Source: Planctomycetota bacterium (GTDB lineage Bacteria > Planctomycetota > PLA2 > JAEUHO01). From it: 64,000 bases of DNA. Position numbers and translations under genes: made by a program. Location: positions 1 to 64,000 of the forward strand of contig JADZCA010000046.1 of NCBI GenBank assembly GCA_020851795.1. Direction: 5' to 3'. Under the pieces are notes generated by a model. It ran no database searches. It saw only the letters and a program-made list of their open reading frames with translations, and was not told where the DNA came from. Position 1 is the first letter of the stretch; every line of letters begins with the position of its first letter. Positions 16,069 through 24,449 of this stretch are shown in pieces.

Positions 16069-16864
16069 AGTGCCCGTGTCCGTCGTGCTCGTGGTCGTGC
16101 GCGGGGGCTTCCGGCGCCCCGTGGCTGTGGCCGAGCCCGAGCGCGTCGGCGAGCCGCCCGAGCCCGAGGACGAGCGCGATGCCGAGCACGAACGCGATGG
16201 CGTTGCGGCGGCTCGAGACCCGCTGTGCCTCGGGGACGAGGTTGCTCGCGGCGACGTAGAGGAAGGTGCCGGCCGAGAGGCCGAGCAGCGGCGCCAGCAC
16301 GACTCCGCGCATCTCGGTGGACACGCTCAGCGCGACCGCCGCCCCGACGGGGGTCAGGAGCCCGTTGAGCACCGACCAGAGGATCGCGCGCCCGCGCGGC
16401 ATCCCGCTGTGGAGCAGGATCGCGATCGTGTACGCGCCCTCCGGGATCTCGTGGACGAACACGGCCCCCGACACCACGCGGCCCGCGCCCTCCGACGCGG
16501 AGAACGCCGCGCCGATCGCCACGCCGTCGAAGAAGGAGTGCACGAGGATGCCGAGCAGCGCGAGCGTGCCGACCGCGTGCAGGTGCGTCAGGCCCTGTCC
16601 GCACGCGTGGAAGGAGGCGAGCTGGTAGGCGAGGAAGAACGCCGCGAAGCCGCCGAGCGTCCAGTAGGGCGCGGTCGTCGGCGCCTCGTGGACGGCCTCC
16701 GGGAAGAGGTGCGTGACCGCCGTCGCGGCCATCGCGCCCGCGGCCAACGCGATCGCCGCGACCGACCACGCCCGCACCAGGGGCTCCTTCCAGAGCACGA
16801 GGACGGTGCCGACGACGCCGCCGCAGCTCGCCAGCAGGGCGTAGAGGAGGACGTGCGGGTCCAC
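16067..16864 (-). CDS. ZIP family metal (zinc/iron) transporter
   Basis: 265 residues and about eight membrane helices. The two signature helices are present: LVHSFFDGVAIGAAF (HSxxDGxAIG) and VHEIPEGAYTIAI (HEIPEG), which form the binuclear metal site. The C-terminus is histidine-rich (GHSHGAPEAPAHDHEHDG). The likely role is import of zinc or another divalent metal across the inner membrane. GTG 16864 begins 2 nt after the stop of the RHH/zinc-cluster gene, so the two form an operon. Confidence 0.9.
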   Translation of the reverse strand: MDPHVLLYALLASCGGVVGTVLVLWKEPLVRAWSVAAIALAAGAMAATAVTHLFPEAVHEAPTTAPYWTLGGFAAFFLAYQLASFHACGQGLTHLHAVGTLALLGILVHSFFDGVAIGAAFSASEGAGRVVSGAVFVHEIPEGAYTIAILLHSGMPRGRAILWSVLNGLLTPVGAAVALSVSTEMRGVVLAPLLGLSAGTFLYVAASNLVPEAQRVSSRRNAIAFVLGIALVLGLGRLADALGLGHSHGAPEAPAHDHEHDGHGH

Positions 16865-16866
16865 CG

Positions 16867-17313
16867 TCAGGCCCCGCAGGCGTGCGCGTCGCGCGCGGGC
16901 CCCGCACCGGCGATGCGGTGGCCGCAGCGGTCGCACGCCACCGAGCGCGCGAAGCACGCGGCGCAGAAGTAGTCGCCGAAGGCGAGGAAGGTCCGCAGGC
17001 GGGCGATCTCGCGGAGCAGCCCCGCGCGGTCGGCCGACGCCGGGTCCACGTCCGACACGACGGGGCTCTCGCGGCCGCAGTCGCCGCAGCGGGCGCGCGG
17101 GAGCGCGTGGAGGTGGCGGCCGCCCGGGCGCTCGACGTGGACCCGGGGCCGCACGCCGGACCCGGCGCAGAGCGGGCACGTCTCCTCGAGGCGGGCGCGC
17201 AGCGCCGCCCGGACGAACTCGCTCTTGTTCGGCAGCCCGTCGAGGAGCGCCGCGGTCTCGGCGTCCACCTTCACGGCGACGAGGTTGGTCTTGGCGGTGC
17301 GTCCGCGCGGCAT
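16867..17313 (-). CDS. Ribbon-helix-helix protein with zinc-cluster C-terminus, candidate metal regulator
   Basis: 148 residues. Residues 8-42 look like a CopG/Arc-type ribbon-helix-helix (TNLVAVKVDAETAALLDGL then SEFVRAALRARL). The rest carries cysteine pairs C46/C49, C76/C79, C117/C120 and C127/C130, plus histidines, as in treble-clef or rubredoxin-like zinc sites. It is directly upstream of and coupled to a ZIP transporter, so a metal-responsive repressor of its own operon is a reasonable inference. A GGAG ribosome-binding site lies upstream of ATG 17313. Confidence 0.75.
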   Translation of the reverse strand: MPRGRTAKTNLVAVKVDAETAALLDGLPNKSEFVRAALRARLEETCPLCAGSGVRPRVHVERPGGRHLHALPRARCGDCGRESPVVSDVDPASADRAGLLREIARLRTFLAFGDYFCAACFARSVACDRCGHRIAGAGPARDAHACGA

Positions 17314-17337
17314 GGCCGGCTCCGGCGTGGGGCCCGG

Positions 17338-17343
17338 AGTCTA
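17338..17343 (-). promoter_or_regulatory. -10 element for RHH-ZIP operon
   Basis: TAGACT on the minus strand, about 25 nt before ATG 17313. An RHH operator would be expected around here; I see no obvious palindrome. Confidence 0.4.
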
Positions 17344-17440
17344 ACGAGGTCATACACGTCCACGCCGCCCTTTCCCGGGCGGGGTCGGTCGGAGGCCGCG
17401 GGGCGGGCCGGCTCGGCGCCGGCCGGCGGGGCGGGCGGCG

Positions 17441-19195
17441 TCAGTAGATCCAGTAGACGTCGAGGTACGAGGAGAGCGGGTCGGTGTGGTCGAAGTCCAC
17501 GTCGATGCGCAGGGCCGCTTCGGTGTCGAAGCCGTACACCCAGCCGCGGAACAGCCCGGGGTCGCGGTCCACGTCGAAGTCGAAGTCCTGCTCGGCGACG
17601 TCCATGTCGCCGTCCACGTACGCGAAGGGCCGGTAGTCCACCTGGAGGTCGGGCGCGCGCACGAGGCCCGAGGTGACCGACATCTTGTAGTCCTTGCCCT
17701 CGACCTCGCCGACCACGGAGCCCGCGTCCACCTCGAGGTCCACGTCGAAGTTCCCGACCCAGCCGCGCACGCGCGTGCCGAAGACGGGGTCGCGCTCGAC
17801 GACGAGGTCCACGTCGCCGCCGCCGACGAGCCCGTCGTAGAAGAGGTGGAAGGCGGTCGTGAAGACGCCGAGCGCGAGCGCCTCCTCGTCGGTGAGCGTG
17901 TCGGCGAGCGCGGTCGCCTCGTCGTCGAGCGGGAGGACGAACACCTCGTCCTGCGGCGTCCCGTCCTCCGCGTAGCCGCCGACGAGCACGACGTCGCTGC
18001 CCGCCGGGCCGCTCGACGCGACGACGCCGGCGCGCGTCGCGCCGCGCCGGCCGGGCAGGTCCTGGGCGCCCACGCCGGTCCCGCTCGCGAGGCGGTAGAC
18101 CGCGGTCTCGCGCACGGGCGCGGCCGAGGCCGACGCGCCGCCGCTCGAGAAGCCGCCGAGCACCGCGCCCTGCCCGTTCCCGAGCACGACGGCGGCGTGG
18201 TCGAAGACGCCGGGCCCGTCGAGGTCGCCGGCGGGGGAGAACGTCAGCGTGGCCGGGTCGAGCTGTTCGACGCTCGAGACGCCCAGCCCGAGCGGGCCGA
18301 ACCCGCCGGTGACCACGACGCGGTCGTCGGCAGGCGAGGGCGTGTCGCCGCCGAGCAGGAGCGCGGCGTGCAGGGCGCGCGGCGTCGAGAGCGTCGAGGC
18401 GAGCGTCGTCCACGCGTTGGTGCCCGGGTCGTAGACCTCGGCCGACGCGAGGACCGCGCCGGCGGCGTCGCGCCCGCCGACGACGAGCACGCGCCCGTCG
18501 GGCAGGCGCGTGGCGGTGGCGTCGCGGCGCGCGGTGCCGAGCGGGCCCGCGGCGGCCATCGGGGCGGCGGCGGAGACGTAGAGCTCGCACGAGCCGAGCG
18601 CCGCGCCCACGGCGTCCTCGCCGCCGACGACGAGCACGCGCCCGTCGAGCAGCGCGACCGCGGCGTGGCGCGCCCGCGGGGTCGAGAGCACCGCGGTGGC
18701 GCTCGCCGTGAACGTCCCCGCGGCGGGGTTGCCCGGCGACGGGACGTATTCCTCGGTGGCGCCGACGCTCGAGCCGCCGATCACGACGACCCGCCCGCTC
18801 CCGAGCAGCGTGGCGGTGTGGCGGGCCCGCGCGACGGCCATCGCGCCGGTCGCGACGACGGGGTCGCCGGTGGGGACGACGCTGGCGTCGATGACGTCGC
18901 ACGACGTGAGGCGGGCGCCGCTCAGGCCGATGCCGCCGGTGACGAGCAGGTCGCCGTTGCCGAGCGTCGTCAGCGCGTGCTCGGCGCGGGCCTCCGAGAG
19001 GCGGTGCTCGCGGAACGCGGGGTTGATCGGCCCCGTCGAGTCGCCGCCCGGCCCGCCGCCGCAGGCGGCGAGCGCGAGGAGGGCGGCGCCGACGAGGCTC
19101 TTCGCCGAGGACGCCTCGCCGCAGCCCGGTCCGTGCGGACGCAGCAGGGAGGGTTCCGAGACGGAACGCGTGCGACGGAGGAAGACCTTGCTCAT
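17441..19195 (-). CDS. Kelch-repeat lipoprotein
   Basis: 584 residues. A long N-terminal leader ends in the lipobox LLALAAC followed by GGGPGG. At least six kelch blades follow, each with a GxxLVxGG-type motif (DGRVLVVGGEDAVG, DGRVLVVGGRDAAG, SGRVVVIGGSS, DDRVVVTGGFG), so a beta-propeller is expected. The C-terminal 150 residues are Asp-rich (VDGDMDVAEQDFDFDVDRD) and may bind calcium or another cation. It is probably a surface or periplasmic lipoprotein. The signal region is longer than usual, so the true start may be internal. Confidence 0.8.
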   Translation of the reverse strand: MSKVFLRRTRSVSEPSLLRPHGPGCGEASSAKSLVGAALLALAACGGGPGGDSTGPINPAFREHRLSEARAEHALTTLGNGDLLVTGGIGLSGARLTSCDVIDASVVPTGDPVVATGAMAVARARHTATLLGSGRVVVIGGSSVGATEEYVPSPGNPAAGTFTASATAVLSTPRARHAAVALLDGRVLVVGGEDAVGAALGSCELYVSAAAPMAAAGPLGTARRDATATRLPDGRVLVVGGRDAAGAVLASAEVYDPGTNAWTTLASTLSTPRALHAALLLGGDTPSPADDRVVVTGGFGPLGLGVSSVEQLDPATLTFSPAGDLDGPGVFDHAAVVLGNGQGAVLGGFSSGGASASAAPVRETAVYRLASGTGVGAQDLPGRRGATRAGVVASSGPAGSDVVLVGGYAEDGTPQDEVFVLPLDDEATALADTLTDEEALALGVFTTAFHLFYDGLVGGGDVDLVVERDPVFGTRVRGWVGNFDVDLEVDAGSVVGEVEGKDYKMSVTSGLVRAPDLQVDYRPFAYVDGDMDVAEQDFDFDVDRDPGLFRGWVYGFDTEAALRIDVDFDHTDPLSSYLDVYWIY

Positions 19196-19334
19196 CGACC
19201 GACGGGCTCCGAGCCCCGCCCTGCCCACGCCCATTGAACGCCCCGGCGAGGGTCGCGGGGCCCCCGCCGACCCCGGGGCCCGTGCGGGGCCCGCGGGCGC
19301 TCCGGGCGTGGTCGGACATCGGCGCGCGGGGCAC

Positions 19335-19398
19335 CGGTCACGCCCGGGCCCCACGGCGACCGCGACCGCGTCGGCTCGCGACTCGTTCGGGCGGGGCC
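19335..19398 (+). repeat. Dispersed intergenic repeat, divergent copy C
   Basis: A degenerate relative of copies A and B: GGTCACGCCCGGGC, then GACCGCGTCGGCTCGCGAC where A has GACCTCGTCGGCTCGTGAA. It lies between the divergent kelch and STAND genes. Confidence 0.45.
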
Positions 19399-19417
19399 GC
19401 AACGGCGGGGGGCGGGC

Positions 19418-19423
19418 TACGAT
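19418..19423 (+). promoter_or_regulatory. -10 element for STAND NTPase gene
   Basis: TACGAT, 35 nt before ATG 19459. Confidence 0.35.
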
Positions 19424-19458
19424 CGCGTCCGCACGGCGGAGGCTGGGAACGCACGGGC

Positions 19459-22400
19459 ATGGCGATCGTCCTCCCCCAAGTCTTCGTCAGCGCGACGAGC
19501 CGGGATCTCGGGAGCCACCGCGCGGCCGTGGCGGAGGAGCTTCGGATCCTGCGCGTCGATCCGGTGGTCCAGCCGGAGTTCCCGCCCGACCACCGCACGG
19601 TCGTCGAGATGCTCACCGACCGGCTGCGGACGTGCGACGCGGTCGTCGCGCTCGTCGGCCGCTGCTTCGGAGCCGCGCCGTCCGACCGGCCCGATCGTTC
19701 CTACACCCAGCTCGAGCTGGATCTCGCCACCGCGTCGGGGAAGCCCGTCTGGGTCTTCGTGGCGCGCGAGGACGCGGACTTCGACCCGCAGGCCGAACCC
19801 GAGGACGAGCGTCGGCAGGCGCTCCAGCGCGCGCACCGCGAGGCCGTCGCGCGCGGCGACCGCCTCTACGTCGAGTTCCGGAGCGTCGACGAGCTCCGGC
19901 GCCGGGTCGCCGAGCTCGCGCCGTCCCTCCCTCGATCCCCTGCCCGAGTCGAGTACCGCCATCCGGTCTCGGCGCCCGCGGTGTTCGTGGGGCGCGAGCG
20001 CGAGTCGCGGGAGCTCACGGCGGCGCTGCGGCAGCCGGCACCGTGTTTGGTCCTCGTGCCGGGGCTGCCCGGGCAGGGCAAGACCACCCTCGTCGCGCAC
20101 GTGCTCGGAGACCCGGCGAGCCTGGGGTTCGTGGACGGGTTCTGGTGCTGCGCGTCCGAGCGCGGCTACACGTTCGACGCGTTTCTCGACGACGCGCTCG
20201 GGCACTGGTGCGGCGCCGAGGCGGGCCCCGTGGGACGTTCGGACCGGGACGCACGCGTGGACCGCTTGCTCGGCGTGCTCCGGCGCACGCGCGCCGTCGT
20301 CGCCATCGACGGCGCGGAGGCTTGGTTCCACGACCACGACGCGGACCCGCAGGCCCCCGCGTCGGCCGCGCCGCCGTCGGGGCGTGGCTTCGAGCGCTTC
20401 GTCCGAGGGGCCACCGGCCTGACGGGCGGGTCCCACGTCGTGCTCACGACGCGCGTCCTCCCGCCGTGGCTCGACGGGCTCGCCGTGGCGCGCGTCCCGG
20501 TGCCGCCGCCGGGCAGCGACGACGACGCGCGGCTCGAGGGGCTCGACGCCGCGGGTGCCGAGGCGCTGGTGAGGTCCCTCGGGGCTGCGCGGGACCTCAC
20601 GGCGATCCTCGAGCACGGGCGCGCCCTCGGCAACCACCCGCTGGCGCTGTCGCTGCTCGCGCTGCGCGCCAAGCGGGGCGAGCCGATGGACGTCGAGGGT
20701 GGGGACGACGCCCTGTCCGACCGGGTCGGCGCGCTGCTCGACCGCGTCGTCGCGGACCTCGCGGACCCCGCGGCCGCGAGCGTCGTGCTCGCCGTCCTCG
20801 GGTGCGCGATCGGCCCGCTGCCGCGCGCGGCGCTGGAGGCGGTCGCCGCCCCTCGGCTCCGGGCTCGAGGACCGCTCCGCCTGCCGTGGCGTCGCCGCGA
20901 CGAGGTCGCCCTCCGCCGAGTCCGCGCGGCCGTGGCCGACCTCTCGGCCTGGAGCATCGTCCGCCGCGACGCGGACGACGGCACACTGAGCGCCTCGGCG
21001 ACGGCGAGGGCCCGCGCCGCACCGGCACGCGACCGGACCGAGATCGACGGCGCGCTCGCGCGCTGGTTCGCCGCCGTCGAGCTCTCGGGCTCGCGGTCCG
21101 CGTCGCGCGAGCTCGAGCCGCGCGTGATCGCGGTCGAGCACGCCCTCCGAGCGCGGGACGGTCGGCTCGCCGTGGCGCTGCTCCTCGGCGGGACCGCCGA
21201 CGGGGGCGGGCTCGTCGAGCGCCTCGCGACGCGCGGACTGGTCGACACGGCGTCGGACCTGCTGGCGCGTGCCGAGCCGCTGGCGCAGGCTCCTCTCGAC
21301 CGGACGGGGATCCGCGTCGCCCGGAGCGCCGTGGACCGCGCCGCGGGACGGCTCGAGGCGGCCGAGCGTCGGCTGTCGGACGTCCTCGACTCCATCGGGG
21401 ACGGCCGCGACGACGTCCCGCCCTGGATGCTCGCAGGCGCTCGGATGAACCGAGGGAACGTCCGCGTGGAGCTCGGGCGCCTCCACGCGGCCCGCGAGGA
21501 TCTCGACGCGGCGTGGGCCGCCGCCTCGCGCCTCTCCCGCGAGGACCCCGCGGCCGCGACGCTCGGTGCGGACGTGCTCCGCAATCGGGCTCGGGTCCGA
21601 CGCGAGCAAGGAGACCTCGCGGGGGCGCTCGACGATCTCGGGGAGGCCCTGCGGCACTACGCGACGGCGACCGGCACCCCGGGGACGCCGGCGCTCGAGG
21701 ACGAGGCCGCCGTGCTGCTGGCCTCGGCCCACGCTCACTCCGAACAAGGTCGTCACGAGGCCGCCGCCGCCGCCGCCGACCGCGGCCTCGCCCTCGTCGA
21801 GGCGTCCGGCCCGGCGCGCGCCCCCGAGCTCGCGCTGCTGCGGGCGAGGCTCCTGCTGGCCGGCGCCGACGCGGCCACGGGACGCGGCGAGACCGAGACG
21901 GCGCTGGATCGCGTGCGCTCGGCCACGACCCTGCTGGAGGCGGCGCGCGCCGGCGGACGTCAGGACGCCGACGTCGCGCTCGCGGACGCGGCGCTGCTCC
22001 GAGCCCTCGCGCTCCTCGACGCGGACCGCGCGGCGGAGGCCGCGCACGCGGCCGACGCGGCGGTGCGCGGCTACGATCGTGCGGCGTGCGCCGGGTGGGT
22101 CGACCTCGCCGTCGCGTCGGCGCACGCCCGGATCGTCCGCGGGCTGGGGCGGTGGCGGAGCGAAGCGGCGCCGGCCCGAGAAGACGTCGACGCCGGATTC
22201 GCGACGATCCTCGCGGATCTCGCGACCCACGGCGAACGGGCCCGGCCCGTGGCGCTGCTCCGTGCGGCGGACCTCTCGCGGACCGCCGGGCCGGGCGACC
22301 GAGCGCTCGCGGACCGCTGGGAGCTCGCCGTCCGGCTCCGTCCGCCCGAACGTCCCGAGACGGAGGCGTCGCGCTGTGCCCTCGCCGACGCCGACCGGCG

Positions 22401-22494
22401 ACGCGTGCGGCCGCCTCCCGCCGCCGCGCCGCGCGGCAGCGCGGTCGGACCGCTCGCGACGCCGCGGGACGAGCACGGCGCCGCCGCCCGGTGA
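19459..22494 (+). CDS. STAND-type NTPase with N-terminal DUF4062 and C-terminal helical (TPR-like) repeats
   Basis: 1,011 residues. Residues 5-155 match DUF4062 (VFVSATSRDLGSHRAAVAEE, VVEMLTDRLRTCDAVVALVG), a TIR-like fold found at the front of NLR-like proteins. A signalling NTPase follows, with Walker A GLPGQGKTT (202-210), Walker B AVVAIDGAE (D284) and an NB-ARC/NACHT-like helical region (LGNHPLALSLLAL). Residues 570-1000 are alanine-rich helical repeats of TPR type (RMNRGNVRVELGRLHAAREDL and following). STAND proteins with this order act as sensors in signalling and, in many bacteria, in antiviral defence; which applies here is unknown. Two tiny membrane proteins follow on the same strand. 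ATG 19459 was chosen because DUF4062 begins within a few residues. Confidence 0.85.
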   Translation: MAIVLPQVFVSATSRDLGSHRAAVAEELRILRVDPVVQPEFPPDHRTVVEMLTDRLRTCDAVVALVGRCFGAAPSDRPDRSYTQLELDLATASGKPVWVFVAREDADFDPQAEPEDERRQALQRAHREAVARGDRLYVEFRSVDELRRRVAELAPSLPRSPARVEYRHPVSAPAVFVGRERESRELTAALRQPAPCLVLVPGLPGQGKTTLVAHVLGDPASLGFVDGFWCCASERGYTFDAFLDDALGHWCGAEAGPVGRSDRDARVDRLLGVLRRTRAVVAIDGAEAWFHDHDADPQAPASAAPPSGRGFERFVRGATGLTGGSHVVLTTRVLPPWLDGLAVARVPVPPPGSDDDARLEGLDAAGAEALVRSLGAARDLTAILEHGRALGNHPLALSLLALRAKRGEPMDVEGGDDALSDRVGALLDRVVADLADPAAASVVLAVLGCAIGPLPRAALEAVAAPRLRARGPLRLPWRRRDEVALRRVRAAVADLSAWSIVRRDADDGTLSASATARARAAPARDRTEIDGALARWFAAVELSGSRSASRELEPRVIAVEHALRARDGRLAVALLLGGTADGGGLVERLATRGLVDTASDLLARAEPLAQAPLDRTGIRVARSAVDRAAGRLEAAERRLSDVLDSIGDGRDDVPPWMLAGARMNRGNVRVELGRLHAAREDLDAAWAAASRLSREDPAAATLGADVLRNRARVRREQGDLAGALDDLGEALRHYATATGTPGTPALEDEAAVLLASAHAHSEQGRHEAAAAAADRGLALVEASGPARAPELALLRARLLLAGADAATGRGETETALDRVRSATTLLEAARAGGRQDADVALADAALLRALALLDADRAAEAAHAADAAVRGYDRAACAGWVDLAVASAHARIVRGLGRWRSEAAPAREDVDAGFATILADLATHGERARPVALLRAADLSRTAGPGDRALADRWELAVRLRPPERPETEASRCALADADRRRVRPPPAAAPRGSAVGPLATPRDEHGAAAR

Positions 22495-22538
22495 GGCCGC
22501 CCCGAGCCGGCCCCGGCGCCGATCCACCGGCGATCGGG

Positions 22539-22544
22539 TATCGT
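22539..22544 (+). promoter_or_regulatory. -10 element for small membrane protein pair
   Basis: TATCGT, 39 nt before ATG 22584, just after the STAND gene. It suggests the pair can be transcribed on its own. Confidence 0.35.
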
Positions 22545-22583
22545 GACGGAGGTCGCCCACGGGCGCAGGAGCGGAGCACGCCG

Positions 22584-22796
22584 ATGGACACGCCTCGACG
22601 CGGAGCACGGCTGTCCGACGTGGCGGGTCGGCACGACCTCGTGGGGGATTTCCGGGGCAGTCGATTCGTGCCGATGCCCCCGATGCCGCAGCCCCGTGAC
22701 CGCTCGGGCGGCGTGTGGCTCGTGGCGCTCGGGATCGTCGTCCTAGGCGTCGTCGGCGGCGGCGTCTGGGCCCTCGTGCACTGGTGGACGAGCTGA
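22584..22796 (+). CDS. Small single-pass membrane protein 1
   Basis: 70 residues: a polar N-terminal 40 residues with a PMPPMPQP turn, then one hydrophobic helix (VWLVALGIVVLGVVGGGVW), ending VHWWTS. GGAG lies upstream of ATG 22584. It resembles the next small protein in layout (RLSD...GRHD before, tryptophan pair near the end). No family recognised. Confidence 0.55.
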   Translation: MDTPRRGARLSDVAGRHDLVGDFRGSRFVPMPPMPQPRDRSGGVWLVALGIVVLGVVGGGVWALVHWWTS

Positions 22797-22831
22797 GGCG
22801 GGCCGCCGTCGGCGGACGAGGGATCGACACG

Positions 22832-23029
22832 ATGGCACGCCTGTCGGAGTCCGGCGGACGACGCGACGTCCCGAAGGACCACTTCGGCTTCGTCCGCGGC
22901 CCCCTGGCGGCTCCCAACATCCACGACGCGTCCGGCCGGCGCGTCCGGACCTCCCGGCGGCGCGCGGCGACCGTGGCGGTCGTCGTCGCGGCGCTGGTCG
23001 CGCTCGCCGCGGTGTGGTGGATGCTCTGA
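22832..23029 (+). CDS. Small single-pass membrane protein 2
   Basis: 65 residues: polar N-terminus (ARLSESGGRRDVPKD), arginine-rich stop (RTSRRRAA), one C-terminal helix (TVAVVVAALVALAAV) and the end WWML. It starts 35 nt after the previous gene, with a GAGGG ribosome-binding site. It looks like a distant paralogue of it. No family recognised. Confidence 0.55.
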   Translation: MARLSESGGRRDVPKDHFGFVRGPLAAPNIHDASGRRVRTSRRRAATVAVVVAALVALAAVWWML

Positions 23030-23046
23030 CGCCGACCGGCTCGACG

Positions 23047-24009
23047 TCAGACGAGCTGTCGGATGCGCAGCACGCGTCGGACGAACCGCGCGACGAGGAG
23101 CACGCCCGAGACCAGCGCCACGACGAACACGGTGCGCACCAGGAGGTCGGTGAGCGTGCGCGCCTGCGCCGCGGTCAGGCCCGCGGTGTCGGGCACGCGG
23201 ATCAGCGCGTCCCGCGTCATCGCGACGACGGCGAGCACGGCCGCGCACAGCGAGGCCAGCGCGTCGAGCGCGAGCGTGCCCACGCGCTCGCCGCCCGAGA
23301 CGAGCAGCGCCACGTGGCGCAGCGCGAAGAGCGCCAGCACGCCGTTGGCGAAGGGGATCAGCGCCAGCGCGTCGTCGCCGAGCAGCGAGGCGCGCCCCTC
23401 GCCCGCGCCGAGCGCGAAGAGCCGGTCGCGGACCGCCGGCACGTCGAGGATCGCGGCGAGCAGCGCGAGGAAGACGAGCGAGAGCGCGGCGTCGCGCCGC
23501 GTCCCGGGCATCTCGAGCCGGAGGCGGTGCAGCAGCGCGGGGGCGCGCTCGCGGCCGAGCAGCGCGACGAGCACCGTGGCGAAGCCGACGTCGGCGAGGA
23601 AGATGCCCAGCACGCCGAACGCCGTCGCCAGGGGCGACGACGTCGGCAGCGCGCCCACGAGCCCCGGCAACAGCGACGTGCCGGCGCCCGCCACCGCGAG
23701 CACCACCGAGACGAGCAGGTGGCCGCCGAAGAGGATCGGGACGAGGCGCCAGAACGCGCGCCGCGCGGCGGCGTCGCCGCCGGCCGCGTCGCCGGCGAGC
23801 GCGGCCGCGAGCGCCTCGGGCGCGCCGAGCGCGGCGAGGGCGCGCTCGACAGCCTCGGCGCGCGGCACCGCGGGCCCGGCGGCGTCGATGCGGTCCTCGA
23901 TCAGCGCCGCCACGTCCGACGTCACCGACGACGCCCGGTCGTGGGGGAGCACGTCGCGCAGGCGCTCGAGGTAGGCCGCGATGCGGGCCGCGGGGTCGGG
24001 TGCGCTCAC
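23047..24009 (-). CDS. HAAS-domain (DUF1700-like) multi-pass membrane protein
   Basis: 320 residues. The N-terminal 80 residues are helical and fit the HAAS/DUF1700 pattern (ARIAAYLERLRDVLP and VERALAALGAPEALAAAL). Six or seven membrane helices follow (LVPILFGGHLLVSVVLAVAG, FLADVGFATVLVALLG, ALSLVFLALLAAILDV and others). The GTG 24009 start overlaps the PadR stop (GTGA). PadR plus HAAS-membrane pairs are common: the PadR repressor controls the pair, and the HAAS protein is thought to carry an envelope signal. Confidence 0.8.
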   Translation of the reverse strand: MSAPDPAARIAAYLERLRDVLPHDRASSVTSDVAALIEDRIDAAGPAVPRAEAVERALAALGAPEALAAALAGDAAGGDAAARRAFWRLVPILFGGHLLVSVVLAVAGAGTSLLPGLVGALPTSSPLATAFGVLGIFLADVGFATVLVALLGRERAPALLHRLRLEMPGTRRDAALSLVFLALLAAILDVPAVRDRLFALGAGEGRASLLGDDALALIPFANGVLALFALRHVALLVSGGERVGTLALDALASLCAAVLAVVAMTRDALIRVPDTAGLTAAQARTLTDLLVRTVFVVALVSGVLLVARFVRRVLRIRQLV

Positions 24010-24359
24010 GAGGGGGTCCTCCGGATCGCCGCGTCGGTCGCGTCGCGCACGCGGCACCACGCCTCGGTCAGCTCGGCCCGCAGCCTGCGCCCCCCCTCCG
24101 AGAGCCGGTAGTACTTGCGCGGCCGGGCGCGCGAGGTGTCCCACGTCGCCTCGAGCGCCCCCGCTTCCTCGAAGCGCCGCAGGATCGGGTAGAGCGTGCC
24201 CTCCTCGGTCGGGAAGCCGGCCTCGCCGAGCATGCGGACCAGCTCGTAGCCGTAGCGGGGCTCCTCGAGCAGGGCCAGCGCGACCAGCTGCAGGACGCCG
24301 CGCCGGAGCTCGGCGTCGTTGCGGGCGTCGCGTTCTTCGGGGGCGCGGGCCTCGGCCAT
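24006..24359 (-). CDS. PadR family transcriptional regulator
   Basis: 117 residues with the PadR winged helix: LVALALLEEPRYGYELVRML, TEEGTLYPILRRFEEAGAL, RPRKYYRLSEGGRRLRAEL. It probably represses its own operon with the coupled HAAS membrane protein. A TATCCT box lies 11 nt upstream of ATG 24359, giving at most a very short leader. The inducer is unknown. Confidence 0.9.
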   Translation of the reverse strand: MAEARAPEERDARNDAELRRGVLQLVALALLEEPRYGYELVRMLGEAGFPTEEGTLYPILRRFEEAGALEATWDTSRARPRKYYRLSEGGRRLRAELTEAWCRVRDATDAAIRRTPS

Positions 24360-24437
24360 GGGGCGGGGCGAGGATACCCCGCCCGACCCGATGTCGTGCG
24401 TGGCAAGGTTGCGGCGTGCGCGGGCCGCGCGTCGCCG

Positions 24438-24443
24438 TAGGAT
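24438..24443 (+). promoter_or_regulatory. -10 element, leaderless start of HEAT-like gene
   Basis: TAGGAT, 6 nt, then GTG 24450. Confidence 0.5.
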
Positions 24444-24449
24444 GCCCCG

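Noticed and set aside
19417..22920. Minus-strand open frame of over 1,100 codons across the STAND gene
   Set aside because: Antisense shadow; DUF4062 and Walker motifs lie on the plus strand.
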